This document shows, one piece after another, positions 11,301 to 26,300 of a DNA stretch of 64,000 nt. Source of the DNA: Sympetrum striolatum (taxonomy: Eukaryota; Arthropoda; Insecta; Odonata; Libellulidae); the NCBI GenBank assembly GCA_947579665.1, contig OX388350.1, forward strand, positions 42,503,393 through 42,567,392, read 5' to 3'. The number at the start of each line of letters is the position of its first letter. Position 1 is the stretch's first letter. Under the pieces are notes generated by a model. That model had not been told where the DNA came from. It saw only the letters and a program-made list of their open reading frames with translations, and made no database searches. The translations under genes were made by a program, and so were the position numbers.

Positions 11301-14300
11301 AATTGTGAAATGAAATGATAATGATGTAGAATTAGAGAAAGTGGATCTGAGGATACATGGTGATAAAAAATTGGTAGTTAAGTTATGAGATTAAAAGAAA
11401 ATGGCTGACTGTGAGAAACTAGAAATTTACCAATTAGTGTTTTGGTAAGTCTTTTTTTCCTAGTTTTCAGAAAGTCATTTTCATTTTTTACGCGGGCAAT
11501 TCAAGGAGTTACCAATGTGAAATGTTGCAGATAAAATCGTTGCCCTACTAAGGAAGGATTGCTTCATCAGGCTTATAGTGCATCACTGACTTTAACACTT
11601 GATGAATGTTGCTTGCTCTATTTTAATCGCAATTATCTCACTTTTTTTGCAATTACCATTTTCTTAATCATTATTTCCTAGCAAACGTTTAAACCAGTGC
11701 ACTATTTCCGTAAGCTATCCATTTATTAGAATAGAAATAATTTTATGCATTTAATCATCAAATCGAGTGGGAAATGAAATATCGGCTTGTGTTTAATAAT
11801 AAAGCGAAATTGTTAACTTTTGAAATTACGCCCGAAATTCAGTTCAGCTTTTCAGCTATTAGCAAGTAATTTATAAATCAGTAATGTATGAAGCTGATCT
11901 ACCAAAATAATGTTATGTAATTTTACCTTTTAGTTACCATGACCTTACATATTTGATCAAATCAATTGAAATTCAGAGGAACTTCATGCTAAAATAAGGT
12001 AATCCAACATACATATAACCTGTAGACTGTAGGTGTATCTCAGAATAAGTTATTCCGTGATCTTTCGTAATTTCGAGTTGAAAAATAACTCAATTTCTTA
12101 TAGCATCGATTCCATTACACCTATATTTTTCCGGAGAGGGAAAGGAAACGAAAATTGGCTACCATAAATCTGGTATTGAAATACTTACGCCGTACGACCT
12201 AGTGAATCCAATGACAGCATGTTTGGTTGCGGTGTACACAGGCGTCAGTATGAATGGCACAAGTCCCAAAATTGAAGCCGTGTTTATTATTATTCCTCCT
12301 TGACCACCGTGTTCTTTGCTCATGTGCTGCAAGGCGACGTGGGTACCATATACCACTCCTTTCTATAAAAATGTAAGCAGAAATGATGGTCATCTAATTT
12401 TGGATGACATGCGCGTAAACTAGATGTGTTCTCCTATTTTCAGGATTAAAATATTGACTATATAATGAGTATCTTCCATTCAAACTTTAGACTTGTAGAG
12501 GGAATAAAAATAATCAGTTTATCTCTATTAATTAATTTTATTCGGGAATTCAGCCCGAAATATGTCATCAAATCATCACTGTAGGCTTTCTAAAGTACAC
12601 TCCTGGCCAAAATTAACGCAGCACCTCCCTAGCGATCCTTATGGCCGGTGCTGTGTTAATTTTGGCCAGAACTGTACTTTCACCGTAAAATAGCCAAATA
12701 AATTCTTATTCTTACTTCAATCACATAATATTTCTCATGATCGAGAAAGAATTGGAGAAAATTTCCAATTTTATTTATTTAATAATCCGCTTTGATTTAT
12801 ATTTCATACTAGCGGAGTACCCGTTTATTCTCAACGGAAAAATGTCATAGATTGTCTCTGCAACGAACACCAATAGAAAGAAGATGTACCAAGAAGAGCA
12901 AAACTAATTGCCAATAAAAATATAGGAATGATACAATTTTTGTCAATTCTGTTCATCATTTGCTATTGTTTTCGTTGGTATCGGCAAATAATTGAAATTC
13001 AGGGACATGATTCCTACAGTTAAAATATTCGAAGATGACATTTTCATGTATAGAGTGACATATCTGGAAAAAATTACTGAGTTTGATATTGGACTAAAGG
13101 CAAACCATATACCAGCAATACTTCTTTTGAGGGAATTTCTATAGTATACTAAGTCCTCGAGTAGAGCGAGAGTAAAACCGTTTTAAAACTCTAACTAAAT
13201 ATTCAGTAAACAATTACGTTGCTGTAAATAAAACTTGGTTGCTACTGCCGTTTAAAAAAAATTGTAAAAATATTAAAATTTTAATGTTCGTACTTTTTTC
13301 GGTGCGATTCTTCACAGAATATTGTTCGTAACAGCAAATGTTAAAATCTTATGCAATTTTTTCTTCTTCATAAAGTGTATCACTTATTAGCAGCATTAAT
13401 TTTAACTTGACTTATATTCTTAATGCATTTTGGTGGATAAAAACATGAACTTGGAATCAACAATCACCTTCATTGTCAAGGGGGATGGGGTGTTAAAACC
13501 TCGAAATTTTGATAAAATATTCACGCATTATATCAAAATTCTCGAAATTTCGATTCGTAAACGATATTTCACGACCAAAATAAGAATCTTTATTCTATTC
13601 TTTTGGTGCTTGATTCGAATTTGTATGACTATTATTTTTAATTGCTTACCTGCTGTTACCCTTCACCGGTGAAGTCCCCCTAAGCTCTACTGAACTTTTC
13701 AGGAGGTGCTTCACCGAGGCAACAGCAACAACGAACACACACGACCATTCCCTGAATCGGAAAATCCGACTCAGCCGGGATTCGAACCCGGGACCTTGGG
13801 GTAGGAGCGATAGCTTAGATGGCATGCTATCCACTCGGCCACCAAGGCCGGTATGACTATTATTTCTAATTTAAATCTTAAAATGAAATAAAGCCTGCTG
13901 CTAGAAAAATGAACTTTACGTGCATTTCTTATAGAAATGTTTTTTTCGATTTTCGGCTATTCCTTTTGGGTTTTACCTAATTTTCTTTATTCCTAAACCA
14001 CCTCCGTACCGAGGCGAGCAAAACAAAAAAAATATTCAAATCGGTCGAGCCGTTTCCGAGTTTTAGACGACGCGCGACGTCACGAACATCATTTTTATAT
14101 TTAAGATATTCAATCACTTAATAATCCTCGCAAAAGATGAAACATTCAGAGGAAATTCCTGATTCTTGTTTATTAAATAATCCGCTACGATTTATATTTA
14201 ATAATATAATAGATATTCTTGTACGCGCTATGTTAATATATTTGCTGCATTTTAGAAACATATTTCTAATATCTGATTTTGACTGATTTTTTATAATAGT

Positions 14301-17300
14301 GGATCGTCAAGAACTTTTCGTATTTTGATATTGAAGAGAAAGTGATTTATGAAATTCAATTTAATCGTTATCTGAATTTTCTATGTGATTTTATTCTGTG
14401 ACTCGATTGGATATTGCTATATAGTTTTCTAAGAAAAATTTCCATTTAATTGATTTACGATGTTCGCTTAGGTAATACTGTAATTTCCTGTGAATAAATC
14501 AATCACTTTTGTAGCCGTATTTTCAATGTCGATTTCGTTTTAGCGCAAAAGAAGCAATTTCGCAGGAAAATTTTACGCGTGGGAAAATTTACAGTTTTTA
14601 CAGTTACATATTATAATTCCATGTTAGTCAAAGTCTGTGCACTCTATGATTCTACTTCTTGACTTGTGTAACGATAAACAAAATATAAAGAAATTTCGAT
14701 AGTGGAGGAAGAGGAGCGAAAATATGTCATAAGAACAGTTTATCTCTATTGTATATGAGAATGGAATTCATAAATAAGAAATTGAAAACCACGTAATCAT
14801 AAATTACCAAATTAATGTCAATCTGAGCCTCCCAGACAGCGTCATCCATAATTCCAGCGTTGTTGAACATGTAGTCGACTCTTGAGTATTTTTCGACGGC
14901 CTCTTTGAATGCCGCTGAAATGAAAAGGAAATACTATCAATTTATGTGTCAATGACACTTGGCACACAGATAGTTCCGACTCAAGATGGGGGTAGCGTGA
15001 GTAAGAGCCGTTCCAATACAGGTTTAGTAACCCAAATACGAATTGCTGATATTAGTAGCCCGTAATAGGGGACAGGAATATAAAGAATTAATTACGGACT
15101 AGAAAATAATGGCAGCATATAAGATCAAAGGTAGACCGAAAATAAACGTTCTGAAATGAAGAAGAACATACTTTAGGAAATGTTGACAAAGGCCATTGAC
15201 TATGTCTTTTCTTCATCATTTTATGATGAAGAAAAGTTATTTCATTCTTTGTTCATTAACCTCATAAGATTCCGCGATACTTGGTGGAATTTCATTAATA
15301 AAAGTCTTTACTGCATAACTCGTACAAAAATCACAACCCAAAGTTACTTGTACAAAAACCACAATATGGTTTCTATTGTGGTTTTTGTACAAGTTTTGCA
15401 GTAAAGACTCTTTTTTCAGGATTATAAAAAGTACACATTTTAATCATTTGCTTTGTATTTTAACTCATCAAGCTCACTCCTAAATTAACTCGACTTTCAT
15501 TACTTTCATGCAATGAATTCTTAGTTCACTGTAAATGAAACTTATAAAAATATTCAATTTGAAACGAAAACAGGTTACAACCAAATTGAGAAATTAAAGC
15601 TGATGAAAACCAAAATTGTAACCGCTTTTTCTTATTCGTTACTTTAAAGTGTAATCAGGTTATCCGTAACATTTCTGAACCATACATTCCATACAGTGAA
15701 CCGTTGAGCTTTATTACGTGAGAGATGATAATGGCAATGGCTTGTTTTCAAAGTGAACTCGACTCGCTCCTTACCTTCAATGTCTTCCTTCTTGGTCACG
15801 CTTCCGCTTATGAAATGGACTTTTCCTTTTCCGTATTCAGCTTCCAGTTTCTTTTGCATTTCTTCTCCTCTTGCTTTGTTCAGGTCGAATATGACCACCT
15901 GTGAGTAAAATGCTATAATTAGTATTAAGTTCCAGAATACATTAGCTTCGTTACACATTCTTATTTAGGAAGTCGTCATCACCCAATATCGACGCTTGAA
16001 ACGATTTGAATGGAATTTTAGCGGCTTTTATGAATATATTAAAAAACAGTAAGTTAGGCAACCTCTAAAATATTGGGTCCAGAATTTTTTATTTTACTAA
16101 ATTCTTATTCTGGGTCCAACCCATTTTCATAAAATATTAGAAAAATTTGTCAGTAATTGCTTTTTAGGAGTTAAAGAAGGTGAGTTGGAAAGAATAATTT
16201 AAGAGACTAACAAAACCTAAAGAATGAGTCCGGTAACCTGAATTCAACCGGTATTGAATTTAAGGAACCAATGAAACCCCCTGTTGACATTTATAACGGT
16301 CTCGGAAATCCCATTTAGAGGTAGTTGGTGAGTTTTGAGTTAGCGGTAATTTAATTTAAATATTGTTCACTTATACGTGATTTTGATATGAAAGTTTTCA
16401 GGATTTTAAAGAAAATGGCAGTTCACGAAATGTAAAATAAGATAAAATAAATAATTTCAATTAAATAATTTTCTTCGTGGGATTAATTCTATCTTTGTTT
16501 AAATTTTATGGAAACTTGATCAGATCTGAGTAATTTCGAACTTTCATCCTAATACGTTCGCTTTAAATGCGAATTGAAAGTTTTGAAAACTAATACTGGT
16601 TTCAGCCCTTCATGATCATGATATCATCAAAATCATGATTTATTAAGTAGTCTTGTACATAGATGTAGTCTTGACCCTCTGTCACTGATTCGTGAAAACA
16701 AGTCTTTAAAATGACCACAATCGCGTTCCAAAGTCATTGTTTTTCCAAAGTGAAACCCAGCATGGAATGAGGGTAGCGGTTTTGACAGAGACCACATTCT
16801 ATCGAATACGTAACGATGTCTACCTGGACAGCTGATATAATTTACCTCCAAGGAGTTGGGAGCGAGAGACTTGTCTGATTCCTATTACGTAATCAATGTG
16901 GGAGTCTTGAATGACTCCTTGATGAATGCAGAACGAGTTGAGTCTCAATCTGACATACATTATGGCTTTATGCAGTGCTAGTCACTAAGTAATGGGTACC
17001 CAGGTGCAAAAAAGTCCATATTCCATATATTCCTTCTGCTATCCCTAAGCTCACATTATGGTTTATAATAAAGCATGATTTTTGACCTAACAAAATTTTC
17101 TGTAGATATTTTACTTGCCTCTGTGCAAAATCAGGAAGTAGAAGAATAAAGTTTTTAGAATAAGGCCCCTTAAAAATGAGGGTTCGAATTTTGCGTGTCC
17201 ATTGAACCCCTAATAGGCCGCTCCTGGCTCTATATAGTATTATTGCCATCTCGTGTTATTAATATTGAATGAAAACCTACTCGTATTTTCCACAAGTTTT

Positions 17301-20300
17301 AATAGAGGACCTAATTTTGGCAGAGTATGCCGAAACCAATTACTTTATTAAAACTGGTGCAACATACGAAGTTAGGTTTTGATTTATTAAACGGCTTGCC
17401 ACAAAGGACGGTCAGCTCTTACCGGTATTATTATCCTGTGAATATGATTTTGGGTAGCATTAGCATGTTCTTGGTTTTGTTCTTTTTATATAATTTGCGT
17501 TGTACTCATGAGGTTTCAGTTAATTGGAATTCCTCGAACAATGCGCCCCCTATTCACAGACTAGTAATGAATGTTAACTAAGATCGGATGTGTTTGAGCC
17601 ATAAACCAAAATATAATCATGCAAACGAAGTGATCGGAAATAAATAATTTGAGTGCGAGATTGAGGTTGACGTACAATATCTCTCCCAAAATAATTTGCT
17701 CTATTAATAACATTGAAGAATTCCTGTCTTTTAACCAAAATTTCACTCAAACAATTTGACATTCAATGTTACAATGTAGCAATACTTCATATACTGTGGA
17801 CCTTGGACTAATGAGGATTCCTTTCGTTCTTTCATGAGTTCCCTAAGATATACCTTACATCCCAGATAATGCTATAAACTTTCCTTCTCTAAAATAATTA
17901 AACATTGTTCTGTGTATTGCGATAGGATCGTGTCCCTGGATTAAAATACAAGTGTGTCCTTTATTGACGATTGCTTAGGATCAGTATTTATACAGTTCTT
18001 TTCACAGCAACTTTGGTTATGTGAATATCAGGGTTTATAGGTATATATAGTATATAGTATAGTATATATAGGGTATAGTTACTCGAGGTAAAGGCAATGA
18101 AAGGGATATCTAAGGATCCTACCCTTCCATTAAAAATCTTTGGGGTCCTCAGTTCATTTTAAGAGGTTCTACGACAAAAACGTATGAAAAACACTGCAAT
18201 GTATGAGTCAAACTCAGACATTACACTTCGACTAATTGAAAAATATCGCAGTTCTACAGAAATTCTACTACCAAAAATAAATGCCGACCTTGACATTCAA
18301 GGAACATATTGTAAGCGCTAAAAAATATAGGTTTCTTACGGAGCCTTTTCCTCTGAAGTAAATACTACTGTTTATCTCATTCATTATCACTATTCACTCG
18401 CATAACATTCGCTAACCACTCGAGGAAAGCGATTTATATCTAGTGGGGTTTAAGGTCGGAACGTTTCATCTTCTTGAATTGAGCTGATAGATATTTTGAA
18501 AACATTACAAACTACCTTATGTTGTTCAAAAGGATATAAACAAGACTCTTTCAAATGTTGCGACAATTTTTATCCGCAAGAAAAGAGTCATTTATTAAAC
18601 TATATTAAACTATAAATGTGATCGTTGTGCCCGTTAGTTGCATATGTAGGTTTTGGGTCAGAACTCTCAAACATGCATGAAACTTCGTTAGGGGTTTAAA
18701 ATTTCTCCCTGTCTTTGCCAGCGTTCCGTGCCCAGGTTGTCAGCCGTTGTCGAAATAACGGAGAGGTAGAAGAAAAATCGTCTTTCTTTTATCCATGAAG
18801 ATGATAGCATATCTATTGAAATGCACGTTGGGTACTTCGTAGGAGGTCAATAATCTGGGATTTTCCTTTGTTGCCGTAATCTTTGACAACGTGAGTAAGG
18901 AATGGCAAAGACTGCTTTGGACGAGCTAAGTAAACTTCTAATGTAAACAGCCGTGTTCGAATTTCCTTCCTAACATGAAATTTCGTGAAATGTGGAATAT
19001 TTTGATACCACACGCGTAGGTTAGAGCGGATCTACCAGTATCAATATATGACGCTTTGTTCAGGGGTTCGAATATTTGATCCCCTGTTTACCTCCGCTTT
19101 TGTAGAAGGAGCTCCGTCTTCCAAAGATTTATAGCGTGATAACTCAAGATTGAAGTTATGGCTACGGAATCTACGCTCAATGTCAACCGTGGAATTCACC
19201 TTGAAATACGGCCGCACTCTTTCGAACATATTTCCCTAAAATGCAGCATTTTTTTGGTTCTAATTTCGAATGCACATGTATCAGCATGAGAGCTTAAATA
19301 GCGCAAATTCAAATCAATATTCAAGTCGCATAGGGACTCGTAATTTTTTTACAATTGCTTTGTTTGCTGAAAATCTCGGTTTGGGTATGGCCCCATGCGA
19401 CCTGTGTTCTTGTTAGGCTGAGGAACGCGGACATTTTTCGAAAGCGTGGAAAGAGAATGGATACGCTAAATGTATAACGATGTTGAAAGTCAAAAGAAAT
19501 GATAAGAGACAAAGCATAGGGGAGAAAGGAATTAGAGAACTGTAGTTAGCTAAATTAGGTGAAAGTTAGACGGTGGAAATAAGTGGGGGCTCCGTAGCTA
19601 AAAACGTTTTTGCAATAGCGGTTGGTGAATAAATTCTCAGAGAGTTGGAAAGATGAGCAGCAAGAAAGAAGAAGAAAGAGATGGTTCGGGAACATAAAAA
19701 ATTATTAAAAATGTATTAGTTCAATAAGTTGAAAATTAGGGCAAGTAGAAGAGAAGAATGAAGACCCAAAGAAGATCACTTAATGATAAGGAAACCGATA
19801 CGTTATCTATGGCTGCACTGATGTATACATGCTGGAGGAAGTAATAGGGGCGTAAGACCCTCCTCGAGAACATCAGGGAGACATCAGCTTTACATCTCCT
19901 TTAAACTACTGTTTGAATACGTATTTTCTATTATATCTCAGTAAGTGCACATCCATAAATTGATTCTGGTTCCAACCGGAGAACGGCTTTATTTAATGGC
20001 AGTCCTAAAACTCAACCAGCATCAGGATCAATGAAAGTCACAAAACACAACAATGTCAACAATCATGAAAAACAATATCTGTAAGAACAAAGAAATAATC
20101 ATCGAGTGAGATGGCTAAGGTATCGGTGCAGGGGAGATATTTGATTAAGATGAAGCAAGAAATATTCTACGTTTTTAGTACAGAACAGAAAAATTAAGTA
20201 CAAGAGCTATTAGAGCATTAATGACCTGAAACCCTGGGATTCCTGCAAATCTCATTTCAAGGAACTAAAAATTATGCCTCTACCCTCATTTTATCTATAT

Positions 20301-23300
20301 GAAACCATTCTCAAAATTAAAAATAACATGAGCACTATGACCCTCAATTCCAATATACATATTTACCAAACAAGAACTAAAAATGGCATTCATGTAGGAA
20401 AAAACACGAACAGAATTGAATAAGAAAGAAGCATTCCACGCTGGAGTGAAATTATTCAATAAATTGCCTAAATTGATAAAATGTATAGCAGACACAAAAG
20501 TATTTAAAAGAAAATTGAAACAATTGTTTATTGAACAGTTTTTCTATTCTGTAAACGAGTACTTAGATTATATAGAAAACATATGAATTGATTTATAATA
20601 TGATATCTCTTATATTTGTGCGTAACTGAAAATGTATTTTGTTATGATATTGTTTTATTATATTATTCTTATTTGTGATATCTCTCTTAATATTGCATCG
20701 TTTAAATATCTGTATAACTTATATTTTTCTTGACGAATCCATGCAAATTGTATTCGCCTATGATTATTAACTATTTTGTTGAATAACTCAAATTATTTTG
20801 TATTTTGTGGAATAATATTTTTGTAGAGAAAAAAATTGTGATTTTTTTAAATTTTGTTTTATCTACCTTATATCATTTCTTATGGGACACGTCGATGCGT
20901 ACGTATAAAGGTGAGCTTGCATTATTTTAGACGCATGGATGCGATGGCGAAACTTACGAGATTTAAATTATGGAAGAAGTATATGGGCTATCAAGGAGCA
21001 TGACACTAGTGAGAGAAGTCGTGAATTACTTGGGATATAATCGAAGACAGGAAGAAAACATGACTATAGGAAGGTTCAAGAGCAGGAATGCCTTTAATAT
21101 CTGAATATTGTTACATGATCCCAAATAAGGACATTGTTTTGGGTAAATTTTTCTTTTGCTCCAAAAATAGTTTGATATAGAAGTGAGTGGAGAACTTAGC
21201 ATAGTTTGTGACAGCAAAACAATTTGAATTACCGGAAAATTTACTCTGATGAATGGATGGAAACTTGCGAAGGTTGTCACGATCTTTCAGAAGTTGCTTA
21301 TATTCCCTTTATTGAGCTTTATAAATCTTTAGCTCATATTGAAGGTTTAGTCAGTTTAGGAATTGGCAAGTTGATGTTTTCAAAATGCCTTTTATAGCTT
21401 TAGCTAACCTAGATTACATGTTGCTTCTACAGTACCTAAGCCGCGGAATTCATCCTCCTCTTCCAAACTCTCACTTTTTAATCTGAATCTTGCTGTTTCC
21501 CCCAGCTTCATTCCATTACATTCAATTTACTTCTCTTCATTTGGAATAATACACATGTTATAATCATTTAAAAGAGTTTTTAAATAACATCAGCGTGAAA
21601 TTACATAATTTTATCTCAATGAAATGGGACTGAGAAGGTGGTAGATTATTGATACTAAGGCATTTATTGCTGTTAGATATGACTTTGGACTTCAAGCCTA
21701 TCTTAATAAATATTTACCGAAAAAGAAGATACCTACTCAGCTTTAAAGAAAATAAATGAACTTGCATAACCTTAGAGAAATTTATTGAAACGCTGTTTCT
21801 GTTGATAAAGATAACAGGCATTTGTTCACTAGTATAACCAAAATTTCTCATAGTTATTGGTTCAATAAATTTCATAATTTTCTCGTATCACCTTGTAAGT
21901 GTGCCACAATTAAGGTTTTTTGGTTGAAACAGCTCTTTAGGCATATCGTAGATGTTACTTTTAAACAGTTATGTTATCACAGTCTATTTTCGTTCTTTTT
22001 ACGAGGCATGTTTTCTTTTTCTGTCATCAACTTTTGCCGAATGTCCCTTCAAAAGTTTGTAGAAACGGTTATAAGGCCTTACCTCGTATAACAGGCCTTA
22101 TTAAGACTATCGAGGGGGTACAAAGAAAGGCAGCTAGGTATGTAGTCGGTAAGCACAAAAAAACGGAGAGCGTAACTAAAATGCTAGTGCGAATCATTAG
22201 AATCGAGAATAAAAATCCTTAGATTAGCCGGGATGTACAAAGCATGGAATTCCGCGGAGGGCTGGGGCGAACTCAATGCCAGGTTTAAACTTCCTACTTA
22301 TATCGGACGTGGCGACCATAACTTAAAGATCAAAGAACGTGAACAAAAAACAGACACTGCGAGGTATTAATTCGTCAATAGGGGAATTAGAGAATGGAAC
22401 GCTTTACCTGGAGAAGTCCTCTTTCCAATGCCAAAAAATGTAAAAACTTTTAAAAATAAGCTTAAATCTGCTTATACTTTTTAAATTGTTGTAATGTTAA
22501 TAATTGTAATATTAATGTTATATCATCTATTTTGTAAATAGTTGTAATATTAATGTTGTATTATTATCTATTGGGTAATTACTGTAATATTAATGTTATA
22601 TTATCTATTGTGCATGTATATATAAAAGTAATTCATTGCCTGCGGGAGGTTTATGGTGGGGTTTCCCTCCCGTCTTTGGGCGAATCCTTTGTAATTTAGT
22701 ATTTCCCCTTACACCGCTGCCACCAGGCCTGATGGCTTAATCGCAGCGTAATTTGAAATAAATAAATAAGTCTCTATCATTGCTATTTCCGTATCTCAGA
22801 ATTGAATATCGACCACCTCTAATGTCTCTCTTCCGTCGTCATAGAGTGCGGATGTGGTAAGCTGTCTCTCTGAACTTTCACTTAACCCATTCTATCACCA
22901 TTTTCTACCCCCAGCCGCGAGGATGCCTAGAGGTAGCAAGGTCGTGGTCAGCGAGGCCGTCTCCATCGCCGAGATTGTTGAGGAAAGCATATCCCCCAAA
23001 ATACTTGATGCCGTTAAGGAAGAAGTCCGTAAGGAGATGTCCAATTCCAAAGGCAAAGACGTAGATATAAACGCCATCCAGGCTAAGGTGCTGGAAAGCC
23101 TAAGAGAAGCTATTCTCAATCGAGTAGACACGGAACTGAAAAAACTCCGGGAGCAAGTGGAGGAGCAGGGACGCCAGCTGGATGCTCTCGAGCAGTACAG
23201 CCGTCGGAACTGTCTTCTTATACACGGGCTCCCGGAGATCGACAGGGAAGTACCCATTAACCTTGCCGTGAAATTTTTTGAGGATAAGCTTGGGGTTAAA

Positions 23301-26300
23301 ATACCCGTAAATTGCATTGACAGGTCCCACCGTATCGGCCAGTGGCACCGCAATAGCAAACGTAACCGGCCGTTGATAGTGAAATTTATATCATATGCGG
23401 ACCGCGAAGTCGTGTGGAGGAACAAGAAGGCACTGAAGACGACTGGGTTCCTAATCACTGAATCTCTAACCAGATATAGGAAAAGACTTCTTGATGAGGC
23501 CAAGGATTCCTTTGGCCGAGAGAATGTGTGGACCTTTGACGGTAGGGTGATGGTGTTAGGGCCCAATGAAACCAAGTACACAGCAACAACCCTCCAGGAC
23601 ATCGACAGGATTAAGCAGACCATCGACAAGCCACGCTCCCGACTCATCAGTACTCCGGCTTCATAATGAAACTAAGTTAAGTGAGAGTTCTGTTAACTCG
23701 CTTCTTTCTCCTTTTTTATTTTTTTTTTCTTCTTAACCCTTTTTAACTTCTTTACTTTCTCTCTTTATAAACTTTTCTACCTCTTGCACTTCAGATTATA
23801 TTTCCTTTTCTTCTAAAGATCCCTAATTATTTTTAGTTTTACTTGTTTCTCGCCGTGAGCATAAGGTCTTTCGTGTTAGTCTATACAGTAGAAATTCCTT
23901 CTCATTTCTTACTCCTTTAAGTCATTTACTCTTGGCTAAATCATGAACACTTACAATTCTCAGAACATCCCTACTCATATTCAAACATGTCAAAAACAAG
24001 CTCTTTCACCCCCCGGTGTTTCCTACCTGACTCCCTTGGCTACACAATTCTTTCCAACAAAACGTAGTGACTCACTGAATCCCAACGCATGCTCATTCTT
24101 TCCAAACTCGCATGTCCTCACTGTCTCCCTAATCGAGTCTCCATCTCATTGTACTACCAGCTCTCAGACAAATGATTTGTGCACAGCATCGGAAAGTCTC
24201 CGTAAAATAGCCTCACTCCATAAAAGATCACTCATGGCAGTACACATCAATGCTCAGAGTATAGTGGCACACTTAGATGAAATTAAACTTATAGGAACAG
24301 TCAATGACATTGATATTATTGGTGTTAGCGAGTCATGGTTAAAACCAAATATTTCGTCTTCACTCGTTAATATTCCGAATTTTAAACTTGTCCGAAATGA
24401 TAGAATTGGTAAAAGAGGCGGTGGTGTATGTGTTTACTTACGTAATGATCTCCAACATAAACTAATTTCTCATTCACAACCAAACTACTGCGGGCGACCC
24501 GAATTTATTATGCTCGAAATTAATCATAAGCGTAAAAAACTGCTCTACTGCGTTATATATAAACCCCCAAAGATAGGTTACCTTACTGACATTGAAGAGG
24601 CTTTGTCTGATATCTTACACCTTTACGACGATGTGATAATTATGGGAGACTTCAACACTAACCTCTGCGTAAATAGTGCTGAATCCAAGCAACTGAAATT
24701 GGTATTCAATTCCATGAACTTTCACATTCTCTCCTCTGATCCAACGTTCTTTACTAACCACTCAGCCTCACTATTAGATCTTATTCTTGTAAGCAATCGA
24801 GGTAAAGTTTTAAATCATGGACAAATTTCTGCACCCGGTATTTCTGCACACGATCTCATATACATTAACTACGCAACACGCTTGAAGAGAAATACACCTA
24901 AATTGATAACATATCGAAACATAAATAATATGAACTTAAATGCCTTACATGATTCGATATCTTATCTCCCACTCGATGATATATACCTAATTAGTGATGT
25001 AGATGGAAAAGTGGAGCTACTAAATACAATTTTTACAGAATTAATATCCGAGCACGCTCCTCTCTTAACCAAACGTGTGAAAAACCAACCGACACCGTGG
25101 ATAAGTGATTCAATTTTATCTCTTATGAGACGAAGAGATAAAGCTTTAAGTTATTACAAACAATCTAAACTATTATCGGATTTCGAAGAATTCAAATCAC
25201 TCCGAAACAAAGTCAAAAGAGCAATCAGAAACGCTAAAGCCAAATTTGCAAAAGAACTCCTTAAGATTTCTTCCGGTAAATCTCTATGGAAAGGATTGTC
25301 GAAACTAGGTATAGGTAAATCTAAAGACTCCTTACATCATAATTTAACGCCCGACGATTTGAACGAACATTTCGTTAACAACTACACAAAAATAACACCA
25401 AATGAATTACACGAGTCACTTTTGTCGATATCCAGACTAACTCCACTTACCAAGTCAGAATTCAAATTTAAGCCTTTATCCATCAGTGAAGTAAAAAGTT
25501 CCCTCTTAGCTATAAAATCCAATGCCACAGGAATCGATGGTATCCCGATTCAATTCATCCATAAAATCCTTTACGCCTTCCTTCCTTATATCACGCATAT
25601 ATTTAATTCCTCTCTTTCCCAAGGTATCTTTCCGTCTCAATGGAAAACCTCAGTGATACACCCTATTCCTAAAGTAAATACTCCACACAATGCTAATGAT
25701 TTCCGCCCGATAAGTATTCTTCCATCACTATCCAAGGGTCTCGAACGCCTAGTGCATCAGCAGCTTACTAAATTTTTATCTGAGAACAATCTCTTCGATC
25801 CTTTCCAGTCTGGCTTTAGGCGTCACCACAGCACCTCCACTGCACTTACTAAAGTCACAGATGACATCAAAATAGCCATGGATAGTAAGAAAATAACTTT
25901 TCTTGCTCTAATTGACCTTAGTAAAGCATTCGATTCAGTAGAGATTGATTTACTCTTAGCCAAACTGAAGAGATTTAATCTTTCCCATTCCACCTTATCA
26001 TGGTTTTCCTCATACCTTGTGAACAGATCTCAAACTTGCTTCACCAATGACAGTTATTCCTCCATATTGGTTAACAATCATGGCGTTCCTCAGGGATCTA
26101 CAATCGGTCCTTTGTTATTCTCCCTCTACCTTCAAGACCTATCCTCGCACTTGAATCACACTTCTTATCATTTATACGCTGACGACCTGCAAATATATCT
26201 ATCAACAGAACCAAAAAATTCCCTAGAAGCTATTCAACTTATGAATAATGATATCTCCCTCCTACATTCATGGCTTCACTCTTTGGCACTCAAAATTAAT

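Larger units (their letters stand above)
12363..14807 (-). other. SDR-A intron 3
   Basis: About 2.4 kb. It holds a 77-bp hairpin MITE (12598-12674) and a tRNA-derived SINE with target duplications (13624-13871). Near 13501-13550 there is an imperfect inverted repeat (CGAAATTTTGAT against ATCAAAATTCTCG). The rest is AT-rich with nothing recognised. Confidence 0.7.
14915..15774 (-). other. SDR-A intron 2
   Basis: 860 bp of AT-rich intron. It contains two hairpin structures, at 15206-15236 and 15300-15412, and no coding signal. Confidence 0.65.

Noticed and set aside
22895..23647. 250-codon minus-strand open frame over LINE ORF1
   Set aside because: Exact shadow of ORF1 on the opposite strand; Ser/Leu/Arg-rich composition typical of an antisense frame.
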